Below are positions 24,691 to 39,100 of a DNA stretch of 64,000 bases, piece after piece (the stretch's first letter is position 1; every line of letters starts with the position of its first letter). This stretch comes from Caprimulgus europaeus (Eukaryota > Chordata > Aves > Caprimulgiformes > Caprimulgidae): NCBI GenBank assembly GCA_907165065.1, contig OU015524.1:34229295-34293294 (forward strand), given 5' to 3'. The notes under the pieces are model-generated. The model ran no database searches. It worked only from the letters and a program-made list of their open reading frames with translations, and was not told the DNA's origin. Position numbers and translations under genes: made by a program.

Positions 24691-26998
24691 ACACAGTGGA
24701 GGTTCTTTATTGCCCACTGGGAGAGAGTCCTCATCCCTCACAAAAGTGCCTTTGCCAAAACAAAACTGCCAGTGATGAGCCTCTTGTTCTTTGGGGGGAA
24801 GGGCCACCGTTTCTTTCATACATGTTTATCAATGCTAGACAGCAGAGGGGGTCTACAGGTCAGCAAAAAATGCATTAACAGCATGCCATCCCTCAACTGC
24901 TTTGGGAGACCTCACTGTGTCTGGGAACTAATAGTCACCAACATGAAAAAAAACAGCTTTGACCCACTTCAGATTTGGACAGAGCTTTAGAAGAAACAGG
25001 ATAGCTCCCCTGCACAATATCCAGGGCTACCCATTTGTAAGCCAACCTCCCATCCACTCCTGAGTTTTGCCTCCTCCAGTTTTCACTGACCAAGACAACT
25101 TCTGTGCTGCTCCTTTAACCAGGGGTGTGGTTCTGCACTGATCAAGCCCGCATATAATTTTCCCTGGTGCAAGGAGTTGCAGCTGTTAATCAATACCAAA
25201 CTGTAGAGAATTAATACATGGTTATATGGAGACAATTTGCTTGTCAAGACATGGAAGTGCTCCAAGCTCAGAGAGCACAGCCTACTTGTAGAATGACCTT
25301 CATTTGTGTGCTGAGAATGAACACAAAACCTACACATGATGCTGGGCCTTAGAAGGGGGAGGTGTGGGACTTCTACAACATGCCATCCTTGTTCTGGCTT
25401 CTTTGGGTGGGGTGCAGGGCACCCATGCACATATACATCTAGAAGTGAAAATTTCCATGTCTTGCTACATAAACCTTGTTCAAATCATACATATGGGTGT
25501 GGAGAGAAAGAAACAAGAACTAAGCAACTGCTATAGATTCCAGAACTATAGCTTTAAGGCACAGTTCAGACAACCCCTAAATCAGTTTCCTCCCTACTGC
25601 CAATCTATGTTTAAAACCAAGCCAACACAAAAAAAAAGGGGGGAGGGAAACAGGGGGAGGGTGCAATTTTGCTGCTTGGCCAAAAGCAGTCAACTCTGTG
25701 TGATCTGCTGATTTACCTGGAAGACCAGGCAAAAGTGCTGGAAGCCAGAAGTGAAGGTAAAACATGCAATAGAAGACAACTTTGAGCCCAGCACAGAAGT
25801 GCATGGAGGAGTCTGCTGACACACAAATACCATGCTGAGATATTCACAGCTCTGTGCCTTCACTCCAGGTACAGCTCCAGGGCCACATGAGACGTGAAGG
25901 GTTTCAAAGCCCACTCCAACATTTAAAAAGGAAAATCTGGTAACCTTTCCAGTGGGCAGAGTCAGGGGACTGGTTTTCTTCTGATTAACCAACCTGGTCA
26001 AAGTCAAGATGTCTTTTCACTGAAGCCCTGGGGTTTTTTAACGAAATCAGATGTTCCCATCTTTTCCTCCAAAGACCTCCAGCATCCTAATCTTCCTGTC
26101 TTCCCTCCCACATCTGCTTTCCTCCCTGAATATTCAGGTAATTGTGCTGAGTACCAAGAATCAAAGCACCTTGGTCTCAGAAGTACCATGAGGCATAGAC
26201 ATGTTCACAATTTAACCCCAGGCTGCTGGCTCAGGATCAGTCATTGATCTGGAGAGGGGAAATCCTTGTCACAGCAGCTTCTAGAGGTCTGAGAAATCCC
26301 TGGCACTGAGCACATCAAATCTGTGCCAGGACTCTACTCATCACCTGTGCTGGCCTTTGTCCAACAGGATACCATCGCACAGGAATTGCCAGTGGCCAGC
26401 CAAGTGCCTTGATAAGCAGAATTGTTGGAGAGCCCAACAAGAATACACAGTTACATCCCAAAGCTCGCATTCCTAAATGAGTTAACACCTTCCACTGGGG
26501 AGTGTAGGCCTTTGACAAAACCGAGGAGACTGATACCGGCCAGAAACAATGCAGGGCCACTTCAATGTCCTGTTGCCCAGCTCTGCCACCAAGACATCTG
26601 TGCTCCTTTCTACACTGACAGAGAAGCACAAGCCTGGAGAGTTCTGGCACACACAGAGCTCCACAAACCTCGCTGAATCTTTGAGCAGGAGCAAAGCAAG
26701 CTGCCAGCCCCCTGGCCTCATGCATGCAGTAGGTCAGGACAAAAGGGCGTTAGGCCTTGGCTCCAGGAGTCACCACAGGTACTCCAGCAGCAGGCACTAC
26801 CTGGGCTGTATTCATATATACACTGCCAGGTTAGAGCCTTGTCCTGGGCCTCTGCATACTATCCCCTGGTTAGATCACTTCCAGGAAATCAGCTCTGGAG
26901 AAGACCAGCATAGAACTTGTGGAGTCTCCCCAGTCTCATCAGTCCCTGAAGAATCCAAGCTGGGCTCAGCTCCCCCTGCACTCCTCAAGAGAGCAGGG
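24690..26998 (-). other. CMTR1: CMTR1 3' UTR (inferred)
   Basis: Sequence between the CMTR1 stop and the candidate AATAAA. It includes a pyrimidine-rich tract on the transcript strand at 25628-25661 (run of A then G on the plus strand). The plus-strand open frames here (24487-24990, 26549-27043) are antisense to the UTR and show no family features. Confidence 0.5.
24706..24711 (-). terminator. CMTR1: Candidate CMTR1 polyadenylation signal
   Basis: AATAAA on the minus strand, followed about 10 bases on by a GT-rich run (ACTGTGTGGTTT). It is the first canonical signal I find after the CMTR1 stop and gives a 3' UTR of about 2.3 kb. Shorter forms using variant signals are possible. Confidence 0.5.
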
Positions 26999-27131
26999 TT
27001 AAGGGTAGTGGGCTTGGATGAAAGACAGGACATCTTCCTTTGATAGCTTCTCTGGATCTTGCCTTTTCTGAGAGTCGTGCACTTTGACACCTTCCCCCCA
27101 CTCCCAGAAGAGGCGGCTGTAATGGCAGACA
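26999..27131 (-). CDS. CMTR1: CMTR1 exon 24 (last coding exon)
   Basis: Completes H788 and encodes 789-831, ending SFIQAHYP with TAA at 26999-27001. It contains the conserved RLFWEWGEG block. Acceptor CTCTGCCCACAG; a second in-frame AG lies 15 bases downstream. Confidence 0.95.
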
Positions 27132-30100
27132 CTGTGGGCAGAGAGGAGAGCAAGATTAGTTTGGCAGGGGAGGGAAAACACTGTCATCCTAGCCACAAAG
27201 TGCACTACAGAGCCAGCTGCCCTTGCAAGGGGAGCCTTAGAGGAAGACCAGTGCATTCATTCACCATACAAACTCCACCACCCATAGGGTACAGCAACTT
27301 CCAAGCCTAAGAGATTTCCATGGAAACAAGCTGTTAATTCCAGCTTCATTCAAGATTCAGTCCAGTATTTGCTGCAAGGAGACAGGTCATTAGGGAAAAC
27401 CCACGTTCCCCCTAAGTTTTTGAGAGGATGTCACTGCGGAAAATGGAACGGCCTTAACGAAGAATTCACAAAGTCTGCCGGCAGCAGCAATCTAATCACC
27501 CACCACAAACCTACTAGGTCAGTAATAACTGTCCTATGGAGCTTTGCAAATGAACAGCACTTCACGCTGCACAAAAGCTGCTAGGAGCATCCCCTCTTTT
27601 CCCTCATATGAAATAACCAAGCTTAACTTGGCTGCTGAGAGTTCTGGTCCTACAATGCCATCTCTCACTCCATCCATCAAGCACAGCCCTCCCTCACTGC
27701 ATCAACACGGTCCCAGCCATAATGAAAACAGAGCTGCTAATTACTGACACAGCAGCCTTTAGTTTTGTACAATTACTGACACTTAATATTCATAGCTTAT
27801 TTCGTGCTACTGTTCTAACAAAGCAGTACTAGCACAGCCACAAGAGCACATGTCAATAGCTAATTACAGACACATTAGTACTCACTAACCACAAGACAAC
27901 ACATCCCTTCTGGAGTCCCACACAAGCCTCCCTCCACCTCCTCAATCATGCAGGTTGATGCTGGCCTACTTCTGAGTACACAGGCAGAACTAAGCCCATC
28001 CTGACACATGGAGGCAAAAAGCATCGTGTGCCTCTGCTTTTACAGTTTTAAGCCTGTTCTTCTGCTTAGCTGGTTAAGGAAAGCTTAAGGATTCTTTAGA
28101 GTGCTGCTGTAAGGTAGGTAAGGAGATTCAGAGGGAGAAAATCAGGAGCCCTATTTCATAGGAAACTCTCGCTTAGAGGCACAATCCTGGGTAGTGGTGG
28201 TGGAGTGCATCTCTTGAGACTACCTGAGGGCAAGGTGTGCAGAACATCTCCACCCATGAGCCCTGAGGTGTCTCCCAGACTCAGGATTTGCTGTACTTAA
28301 GAGGTGGCCTTAACCTAGTACTCAGTAGGTTCAGCAGCCACAGTGTTAAAGACTGTCCAATGACAAGCCACTTAATTCTTTCCCAAGGAGCTGCTGCTTT
28401 TCTCTCTCACTCTCTCTTTAAACAGCTCCCAGCTACCTACAGCTTATTCCAGAGCCTGGGCTAAATGAACTGGGATTTGCTTTTAAATTAGCAGCTTCCA
28501 ACCAAGCATCTGAAAATACAGAGTTGCAGCAAATTACAATTGCTGTGCTCAATTTCCATTTCCCTGTGTGCAGGGAGGTTCACTAACTTGTACTCTGCTG
28601 CAGACAAGGGAACAAAGTCATGAGATGTGTGTTACTCATAGCAATTAATTGCAAAATCTACAAATCCAGATCAGCAGTTTCCTAGAAGTCTGAGAAGGTG
28701 CCAGCTTCTGCAGCACACTCTGCTGGTGACCAAGCTGTGCTTGCACTGCAAATGAACTGCAAGAACTTAGCACAGCACACCTGAACTCCCTTCCAAATAC
28801 ACCGACACACTCAAACTCACACGCAGCTCTCCTTTCAAAGCCTCAGCTCCGGCTTGTACTCACTGAAAGGGTGCGATGGATTCAGAAGGGAGGTCGTATG
28901 TCGCTTTCTTGGTCATTTTGTTGAAGAAGAATTTCCTCTTGGAGTTTTTGCTGTATGCCATTGTCCAGGGATCTTGCAGAAGAGTCACAAGGATCAGACA
29001 GAAAATTAAGGGGGCGGGGGGAAGCACAGTGTAAATATACATATTTACATGTAAATTCACATATATTTCCATATTTCCATTGATATTTCCATGTACTATT
29101 ACTCCAGAAAATATCTTCTTGATGAAAAATTATGATCTCATTAAAAAAGAAAGTCATCAGTCATGTAAATAAATTGAATTATCCACAGTAGCTAATGAAC
29201 CCACAACAGAAAAACCGATCATATAAATACCCTAAACCTTATCCAAATAGCAGTTAAGTCTCTAGCCACTGCAATACTCTCATCAATTTTTTACCAACTT
29301 ACAGCAGGAGGAAGCTTGGTCAATACTTTTTACCGTTATTTTTACAATACTCTCTTTACAATAAGAGCAGGGACTCTCTCTCCTTACCATTCACAGTCCG
29401 TACGATGTAGAGTCCTGTGGGCACAAAGTGCCGGTCATCTCGGCCAGTGTAGGACAGCCGGGGTATTCCCCCCGAACTCTTGATGATTTTCATCTCTAAC
29501 CTGGATGTGGAGAGAAGGTAGTGACAGAGATGCCTCATTTCTTCCTTTGCTGTCCTCTTGCACACAACATGCCACCTGCACACCCTCTCCAGAGCATCAC
29601 AGTGAAAACTGACAGCACTGGACAGGACAAAACCATCACATCCTGGAGAACGTAGTCTCTTGCCTCCCCCACATGCTGCCTAGAGAAACCAGCCAGAGCT
29701 GTCTTGATCAGGTAGCAAATCGAGTTTTACAATGAAAGATCCATGATGATCTACCACACTTAATCCAAAGGGGGTTCCCATTTCAGGTATGAACTCTTAA
29801 TCTTTCAAGCCACTGCCACTTCTGCACAGACTCAAGCGCCGTTGCTACTCCTACTGTTGTGAAGAGCATTGGCCACATCTACGGCATTAGAACTCAGCAG
29901 GATGATGCTCTGAGTCAGCAGCAGCTCAGAAACAGCAGCCATCAGCTGCACAAGCTTTAACAGCTCTTTCTCTAGGACTCCTCAAGCACATCACTCCCAT
30001 TCCTATGCACTGGTGGCTCATACCCTCAATGGGCCCTGAAGTCTCTCCTTTGTGCCGGTCACTTACCTCACAAAAATCTTTTCCATTTCCTCCAGTCTGT

Positions 30101-33100
30101 ACACTTCCTTCACTCTGGGGGAGAAAGACAAAAATGTGATTTAAAAAAAAATAAACTGTCCTATTTTTCTGTCCCAGCTACAGGGAGCAGCAAAACAGTG
30201 CATTTTGTGCACCATGAGGTGGTCAGGCATGACTGAGGTTCACCCTTCTCAATCTTACGCTCCAGTGCCTTATTTTTCCCGCCTTGAGAAAACCTGACAC
30301 CTGGATGCTCAAGGCTGGTTGCTGTAAGCAGCATATGAGCATCCTCGCTGCTAAGGAAGTTGTGCATTTTTACCTCAGGCTGAGTATACAGAAGAGGAAG
30401 AACAATGAAAGTCAGGTACTTTTGTTTTCCCATGAGGCAAGTTCACCAAGGTCAGCCTCAGGCAGGTTCTGGCCTCAGCATGCTGGCCTCGCAGTAAAAC
30501 TAAACTGCCTGGTCTTCACCGTTACTATCCGCAGGGATGCCACAAATGCATTAGTTACCCTGAGGTAAAAATAGCCTCTTTTTTTTTTTAAATCAGTAAA
30601 GATGATTTGGAGTCGACATTCTCATTATTATGTCAAACTATTTTTGGTTTTGTTGTTCTGAGACACAGAAAGACAACCGGAGAGTTCCAAAAGCACTGCT
30701 TCTGATCTGACACCCCAACCACCCATTTCCCACACACTGCTACAAGCACCAGGCCTCAAAGAGCACAGCTCAAATGCCTTCTCACAAGAGCACAAAAGGA
30801 TCCTTCTACAACCTACTACCCTACAACCATCTCTACAGCTCTCCCTCTCACTTCACCTTCAGCCCCCTCCAACATTTTGAGCTCCTCCAGTTCTTTTAAC
30901 TCTCCGTTTGAGTTTAATTGAGATCCCACTCATTATCTTTCATTAAGCCACCAAGGACAATATCCTCTTTCCCTTCCTCCAGCTTCTCTCACAATATCAC
31001 AGCACTTTTAGCTTCTGAAACAGAAGCTGTTTTGTCCACAGTACCTACCTGATGCCCAGCACAATGATGCTCTTATGTTCCACCATAGCACAACTAATGA
31101 AACAGAAGGTCAGGAGACAATCAAAGCTGAAGCCCTTTGTCAGGAATCTTCTTGGGATCGTAACTCATAGAATCCTAGAATGGTCTGGGTTGGAAGGGAC
31201 CTTAAAGATCATCTGGTTCCAACCCCCCTGCCATGAGCAGGGACACCTTCCACTAGACCAGGTTGCTCAAAGCCCCATCCAACCTGGCCTTGAATACTTC
31301 CAGGGAGGGGGCAGCCACAGCTTCTCTGGGCAACCTGTTCAGTGTCTGACCACCCTCACAGGAAAGAATTTCTTCCTCATATCTAATCTAAACCTACCCT
31401 CTTCCAGTTTAAAGCCATCACCTTGCTCTATCCCTACCTGCCCTTGTAAAAAGTCCTTCCCCAGCCTTCCTAAAGCCTTCTCCTCAGATTAACCATTTGG
31501 AGATTGTAAATGCTGATCAGCACTTTGCTTATCTACTAACAATCAGCATCTCTGTACCACTGCTGGCCCTTCAGGGCAGACAAGGATATAGAAGTCTTTG
31601 CAATGATTAGGCTAACTGGGTGCTAGACCTACTATAACATGTATTTGAAATTAGCACCAGCCAATCCACTTATGATGAAAACATGTCTGTCTGATATATG
31701 AAAGGTGGGCACAACTTCTCCACCATTAACCTTTATCTTAGCTATTTAAAGGGCTTTTAGCCTCTTTCCATTGAACATCACAGAACTATGAATTTCAGCT
31801 GGAAATTTAACTCTTCTTTGGCTCCTTATCCTCATCCTCCAACACACTGAAAGCAAAGCACATCAGGCTGAGGGAAGGAGTTGGCACTCACCTGATTGGG
31901 TTCATATCTGGCCGACTAGGTTTAGAGACAGCTTTGACAAACTTCTCTGCCAGCTGAATCCTGAATTAAAACGGAGAGAATCCAGCAGTTTAGGGAGATC
32001 TTTGGCACAGCAGTTAGGAAATAGTTTCAGCAGAATAACTGATTAGACACAGTGGTAGTGGTACATGCAGACCGCCTCTACTGCTACCCAAATGGGTACT
32101 GAGCAAGACTTTTTTCACCCCGCTCTCCCAGTTCAGTGCTCAGTGACACTGGCTATTATCCATTAGCAATGGGTCTCCATAGCTTCTTCTACAAGCCTAC
32201 ATGCTGCTGAACATATTGACGTTATCAGCAGGCAAGTATGAGTAGTAGAGACATGCCCCTGAGAAGAACGCAGAGAAGCTCGTTCCTTGTCCCTCAGCCA
32301 GTTATCAGCTATGCTCATGCACATTCCCAGGATGCTCAGTTCACCCAGACTGTGCCTGGCTCACAGACTAAGAAACAAGCTAGATCTGCCCTCATCCACA
32401 GAGAGGGTACAGCTGGAAAACGCTACACGCACTTCAGAGCGGGTTCATTCACAGTTTATCTTTACAGCAAGGTTTTAGCTGAATGCACTTTTCTCCCTGT
32501 GATCAGCATTCTGCTTTTAGTGTGAATGTTGTTTCCCAGTCACTCCTACTCATGTACAAGAAAGAAGCTTCTCCAGATCCTACATACCTCTGGTTGAAAT
32601 GCTGCTTTCGAACATCATTGCCATTCAGCACCAGAACATCAAGAATGTGGATAGCACTGATTTTTCGCTGGGCTTTCCCCTAGGGAGGAAAATACAGAGA
32701 CTTACTACTCAGACTGTTGCTATTTTAGCTTTGATTTATAGCCTGTTTGCTGACAGGACATCATTCTCTTCTCACAAGAAAGCGCCTTTCCAGATATTAG
32801 AAGGACACAAATTCCCTGCTGCCCACTGTACAGTCAAGTGCCATCCTCCAAGAACTGGTGTATCTCAACTACAGTTTTGTCTCAGGAGAGGGAAAGAGGG
32901 CTGGACCACAGCTGCCATCACCAGCTCTGTGTGTCTTATCAGGTACCACAGCACAAAGCCCAGTGTACTACAGCATCTGCACCTGAGGTGCCAGAGGACA
33001 GGCAAACTCCCGGGCAGCAATACCTTACACGGTGGATATACCATGATAATCTTTTCCCCAAGGCCTGCAATCACTACTGAGCAGTTATGTATCCAAAGAG

Positions 33101-36100
33101 CCACAGAACACATTAAGTTATGTTGGCAATGTCATCTGCTGCTGTACATAGGACAACAGCAGCATGTCAGGTCCAAAGTGTTTTCAAAATAATGTTAAAA
33201 GCTGTTATCTCTAGCACTGGACAGAAAGAAGAAACTTAATAAAAATAGTTTCTCTAAAGACCATATACAAAAAAAAACCCCAAACAACTTGCACCTGGCA
33301 CAGATGGAACATTTATCCTGCAGTATCTTAATAGGTGAAACTGTTCATTATATTTGCAGCCACCTGGTGAGGGAGAGAATAGCCTCCTACCTCGCCTTTC
33401 AGCTCATGAACAATCTCCACAGAGAGAAGTGTATCTCGTGGCAGCTCAGTTTTCAAATCCAGCTTTGTCCAGCGATCTGACTGGCGACCATCCCAGGTGT
33501 AGATCTGTGATTTCTGTGTGTAGAAGGCAGAGTCAGATTCAGCCAAAACTTCACGTGGGCATGGGTGGAAGAGAGACCTCTGACTAACTGCAGAACAGCT
33601 CTCGGAGATTATTTTTGTCCTAGGCTGTCAAAGGCAGTTTCTTTGTCAGAAGTTTTAAGGAAGAACCTGAATCTCTACCACAAAGGAACAAAAACACTGA
33701 TTCTCATCTGCCAGTGACTTTTCATACCCATACAAAAGAACCAGAAATAGAACACCTTTAAAAGGACAGTGAAGATAATTAGAGACACTAGCAAGGGTAC
33801 AGGTCTCTGTGTAGGCTGCAATTACAAAACCAGGGTTAATTAGTGTGAAAAGCAGTAAAATCAGGAGAAAGAAACATAAAATAACTAGTAGTCTCAGGGA
33901 CTGCTGATGAGGATCCTTTCTGACCTTTGAGGACAGGAAAGGATGGGATGAAACTGCAAGGCAGAATAGTATCATTGAAATGAACCAGCAAAACTCCTGG
34001 ACTATTCTCAGCACTCACCCCTAGGCCCAAGAGGAACTTCTGCTCACTTCCAGACACCATACACCGGTAATCCAACACTTGGCGAATTTTCTCCAGTGTA
34101 CTGGAATTCAGAGGAGTGGGTTTGTAACTGAAAGTATCAATGTCCGTGCCCTGAAGAGCCAAGTATGTAAGAGGCAAGTTAGATACAATACATCAACAGG
34201 TAGGTAAATGCAACTTCTACATGAAACAATAATCCAGGACTAGCTGCTTCATCTCTTAATTCCTATGGGGAAACATTCTATTTGTATGAAACAACTCAGA
34301 ACAAGCTTCTGGTTAAGGTCTCACCTGGATCAGCTCAAAGAACTTGGACTTGGGATCTGAAGATGAAGGAGCAACACGAGCCTGATCAGGAATCTGAAAA
34401 CAAATCCAAATGACTGATAGTAAGTAGTATTATCTGGCACACTCATAGGAGCCTTTCTGGTTTCAATACATGACAAGACATTCTGCCCCTTGAAACTCCT
34501 GCTCTTGAGATTCCAGTTACTGGAGAGGTCATCTGGCAAATAAAAGGTCTCATGTGTTTTTCCAATTTAATGTAGGTGTGCTATGTCTCACAGGAAACAA
34601 CAGGCAACTTCAGAAAGTTTCAGGCTAAATCTTTGATTTCATCCATGTTTCAATGAAATTTTGTTTCACTGAAGACAAACAATTAGCCTGTGAAACTGAC
34701 TGCCACATCTATGGCTCCACTGCAGTCAAAAGCTCAGGAAAGAGAAACTGCAGACTCATAGAACAAGACCTTTTGGAGAGCTCTGCTGCTTGGGAACTAG
34801 GTGCTGATTTTACTCTGTGTACAATGAAATATTCCCACCTGCAGCAAAGAAGCCTGCTCAGTGAAGACATACACAAAATGAGTCAGAAACATCCTGTTTG
34901 CTTACATAAACAGCTTGAAATAGTATCTGACTTTCCCACAATTACATATTAAACCTCTGGCTAGAAAGTCATATCCGTACTGCAGCTCCATTCTTGTTAC
35001 CTTCACCACAGCAAGGGCACCTTCACCACCTCCCTGCTTAGCAGTTCACTTACCCCCCATAGCTGGAGACACTCCTTTCGGATTTCAGCCTGCCGTGGCT
35101 CAATCAGTGTCCTACAGAAAGACAGCAGACTGCTAAGATGGTGTCAACCTCATTGCTCTTGCAGCATCACACATCCCAGCCCTATAAAACTCACATCTTT
35201 CAGTGTCTGGCTTGGGAATGACAAACATGCACTGTTCCTCAACAGATTACACAAAAGAGGATGCTGCCTTCCCTCCCCACCCTCCACCCATCTCCAATCC
35301 CCCCCATGTTTAGCTCTGTTTCATGGTCTGCACTACTGATTAGTAGCCACCACTCCATCCCATGAAAGTACCACTGGGCATCAATACTTTCAAGAAGTTA
35401 TGTATTAGTATGAACTTATGCCAGTCTCCAAGAGCTGGGTACACAGCCCTGTTTACAAACAGCAATGAAGACCTGCCCAAAGCCACACAAAAAGCAGTGT
35501 CAATGTTAGGATTAACTCTTAGATAACTCAGACTCATTCAACTTTCTACTACATATTATCTCTGAATGACATCTGAACAGAAAAGTCATGCCAAGGAAAC
35601 AGTTACACATTGCAGTGGATTTAGATTTAAACAAAAAACTGACATCCTAAGCTTTAGGCAACTCTAGGTATGTAACTTAGATGCTTTGAATTACCCCTGG
35701 CAAAGGAAGAGCTATGAACCACATCCAACTAAGTGACTGTAGAACTGAACATACCAGCTGGGAGCTGCTTTTCTGCTTACACTCCTGCTAAAAAGTAGGC
35801 CCAGTTACAGTAATTGGAAATCATGCAATGCATGGAAGCTTTCTCAACAAGGGTGATAATAGACCATCAACTTTCAGGAATCCTCCAGCACCCACATATT
35901 TCTGCAAACAACTCATGCAGGAACACAAACTGAGCTACCTAAAAGCACTATTCACTTTCCTGGCTCTAAAGGCCAAGCCAAGTACTAGCTCAAATTAAGA
36001 ACACATTAAAGAAGGGCAAAGCAATTAATTTATAGTAGGTTAATTCAGTCCTCACTGAAAGCCAGAGGAATATACTCACGTGTCTTGAACAAAGGCACGA

Positions 36101-39100
36101 ATTTTGGCTAGTGCCTTTATCTGAACTTTGCAGTGGCTGAAAGAGAGGACAAGTTTCAGTCAGGAAGCAAGTTAATCACCACCAAGATTGTTCTACTGTT
36201 CAAAGCAAGGAAGATGCTGGAACAACAGGAGGAAGCCAATCTGATCCTCAGAGCAGTGATGGATCATTGCCAACATGATTCAAAGCAACAGGAAGACCAC
36301 TGGAAAGAACTAGGCAGTAGTCTTCTTTCTCTTCTACACAGTACTCAGAGGCCAAACAGTCACCAACAGTACACAGCATTTCTCTCTGCACAGGGTCCAT
36401 CTGCTCTGTTAAGCCCCTTAGGGAGCAAAAGCAGAGCAGTGCAACAGCATCAACAAGTACCCCCAAGAGTGCAAGAAGCTACAACTGAAAGCCATGTTGG
36501 TCTACCTGCCTACAGAGAGCAGCCCTCATCACCCGTGGACACTCACTTTTCATTGGACTGGACAATGTAATCATAGAACTCCTGGTCGCCTTTGATCACG
36601 TTCAGTGGCACAACAAGATTCACGTCCACGTCAGAGTTGCGCAGCTGGTTCAGTCTGATGTTCACCATGAAGAGATAGTCCCGCACGTCATCGATCCCCA
36701 GCTTTAATCCTTTGCATATCACGTACCTGTAGAGCAAGGCAGAGAGATTGCATGGGTTCAGTTCTTTCACAGAGTCAGCTTTCTTGCCACACTCCCATTA
36801 CCAGGATATTTTCTCAAATCCCAGGAATTCTTTCCTCCTGGGTATCCCTGGGAAGGTGCAATCTCACCTATCAAAGAAGTCATTAAACATTTTCTACACT
36901 TTGGAAAGACTGGGAAACTCAATCCTATTGAAAAACCTCAAGATCTCCCTCAGGTAGTAAATCAATTCTGCTAAACTTGACAGGTACAATGATAACACAC
37001 ATAATATATTCTAGCTTCATTGGAACCATAGTTGTTTAATGAAAAACAGAATTTGTTTTATATTCAGTTCCATTACTTTCTCCTCAGAAGTATAATTTGG
37101 TAAATATCTCCTTTACCCTGTCAAACATCATATTTGCTAAGCATCTAAAATGTTTCCTCCTCCAAGACAGTTGCCAATTGAGGCAGGTTACAGAGCTTCC
37201 ACTAGACTTACCCAAATCCATCTATCACCGTATTTAGAGGACAGTCTCTTTAGTACTCCCTCATGCTCAAGAATCTCACCTCTCTGAGTTAGCAGGGCGG
37301 CTTGTCACAGGTTTAAAGATACACACTCGCTCAAAGCAGCAATACAGCAGATAAACAAGTCCCACACTGAATGGAGTAAACAGATCAAAGGTTTTGCAGA
37401 CAAAATGTCCTCCTGGAAAAAAGAGGGGAAGCACACCAATATCAGCAGATTATAAGGAAACAAGGAGATACCGGGCACCTCAATAACTTCCTCTTCTGCA
37501 GAACCAGTATGAGTAGTTTTGTACAATTAAACAGCACCTAAATACATCCAAGAAGTGAGTCAAAAGGGCTCTATGAACCATCTTCCCCATATCTCTGCAA
37601 CAAAGAGAAAAGCATTTCCCTCACCAGGATCAAATCCGTATGTGTGCTGCCTAACAAGCAAACCTTCTATCCAACCCTCCATCCTCCCCTTCCAGGCCCA
37701 AACTGTGCGCTATGGCATGGCAGCATGCTAGACAAAAGCCTCAACAGAAGAAGACCTCTGATATATGCAAGAAGAAAGATCAGGCAGGAGGAAAAAACTA
37801 ACAGATGTTACCTAAACAGAGCAACTTGCCATCTAGAAAAGAGTCTATACTATGTCACCCTTTGCCTTCAAAGAAGATTCCCTATTTCCCCAAGCAAACA
37901 GCAGTCAGTCTTACAGAGCTATTATCTACCCAGATAGTAAAGACTTAAAGGTTGCTCCTTCTATCATATCACATTTGAGACTACTGCCAAGTAGATCATT
38001 GCCTCAGGTTCTTCTAAACACAGGGCACAGGATAAATTATAACATAACGAGCGTTTTTATCTTCTGCGTCAGTGCCAAATGCTAACTAAGCTCAGCAGAA
38101 GAGAGGAGCCATCAAAACCAGATTTAGCTGTAATGTCCATCATTTGGCAACAGTGAGGTACAGCTAAGACAATGTGAGACATCATCTTGTTCTGATCATA
38201 GAGACGGCAGATTGAAAGGAGAAAAGCCACAGGTTAGAGGGAAGGATAAACACCACTCCGTTCCAACCAGTCTGCTAGAATATTCAGGAAGCAGTTGGTC
38301 CATTAGTGCCATAAAGCTCAGATATGCGGTCCAGTTGTCACACTAGCAACCCTAGCCCAAGACAGCTACATAACATAACACATTGTAAGAGCTTTAAACT
38401 AATGCATTTTACCCCGTGCTTTTAATTAAAGGCAAAATAGGCACACATAAATATCATTTTTCTGCCCCAGTTCTCTTAGCTTTGTGACAAACATCTCAGG
38501 ATGTACACATACACATTCAATTCTGTGCAACCCAGCCTCACAGAAGAGCAGACTTTGTTGCACATTAATAAAAACTGCACAGCATCCAGCTGCAATGTCA
38601 GCCACACCTTAGAGAAGGAGGAAGAAGATTAATGGATAAAACATACCTGTCCGGACGATGGACAGTGCTGTAAGGAACTGGCAAAGCATCAGCTGTTTGC
38701 TTAGGATTTCTTGCAGATTCTCCTGACCCTCCACCGAGAAACCCTTTAAAGCACAGAGCCTGTGATTAGTATCTCCACAAATCTGTTGGTCAAGCAAATC
38801 ATTCTGTACAGCTAAATTATTGAACCATGATAATTTCTGTTTCTTCGAGATAAAAAAAACAAACAAACAAACAAAAAACTGCCACTAGGAATTTTAATGG
38901 CAAGTCTTGAAGAATTTCACATTGTAACTATGGACACATGTCAAATATCCTACTATATGAAGACCAAGGTATCAATTTTGGATATTAGTGCAAGAAGAAA
39001 AAGAAATGGACCAACCCCATCAGCCATTAAGAAATGCACTCCCTTGTGATCTGTATTGTCCAACACAAAATTCCGGAAAGCAGTAATGTTCTCTGGGCGT

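Noticed and set aside
26549..27043. 164-codon plus-strand frame
   Set aside because: Antisense to the CMTR1 last exon and 3' UTR, with no family features.
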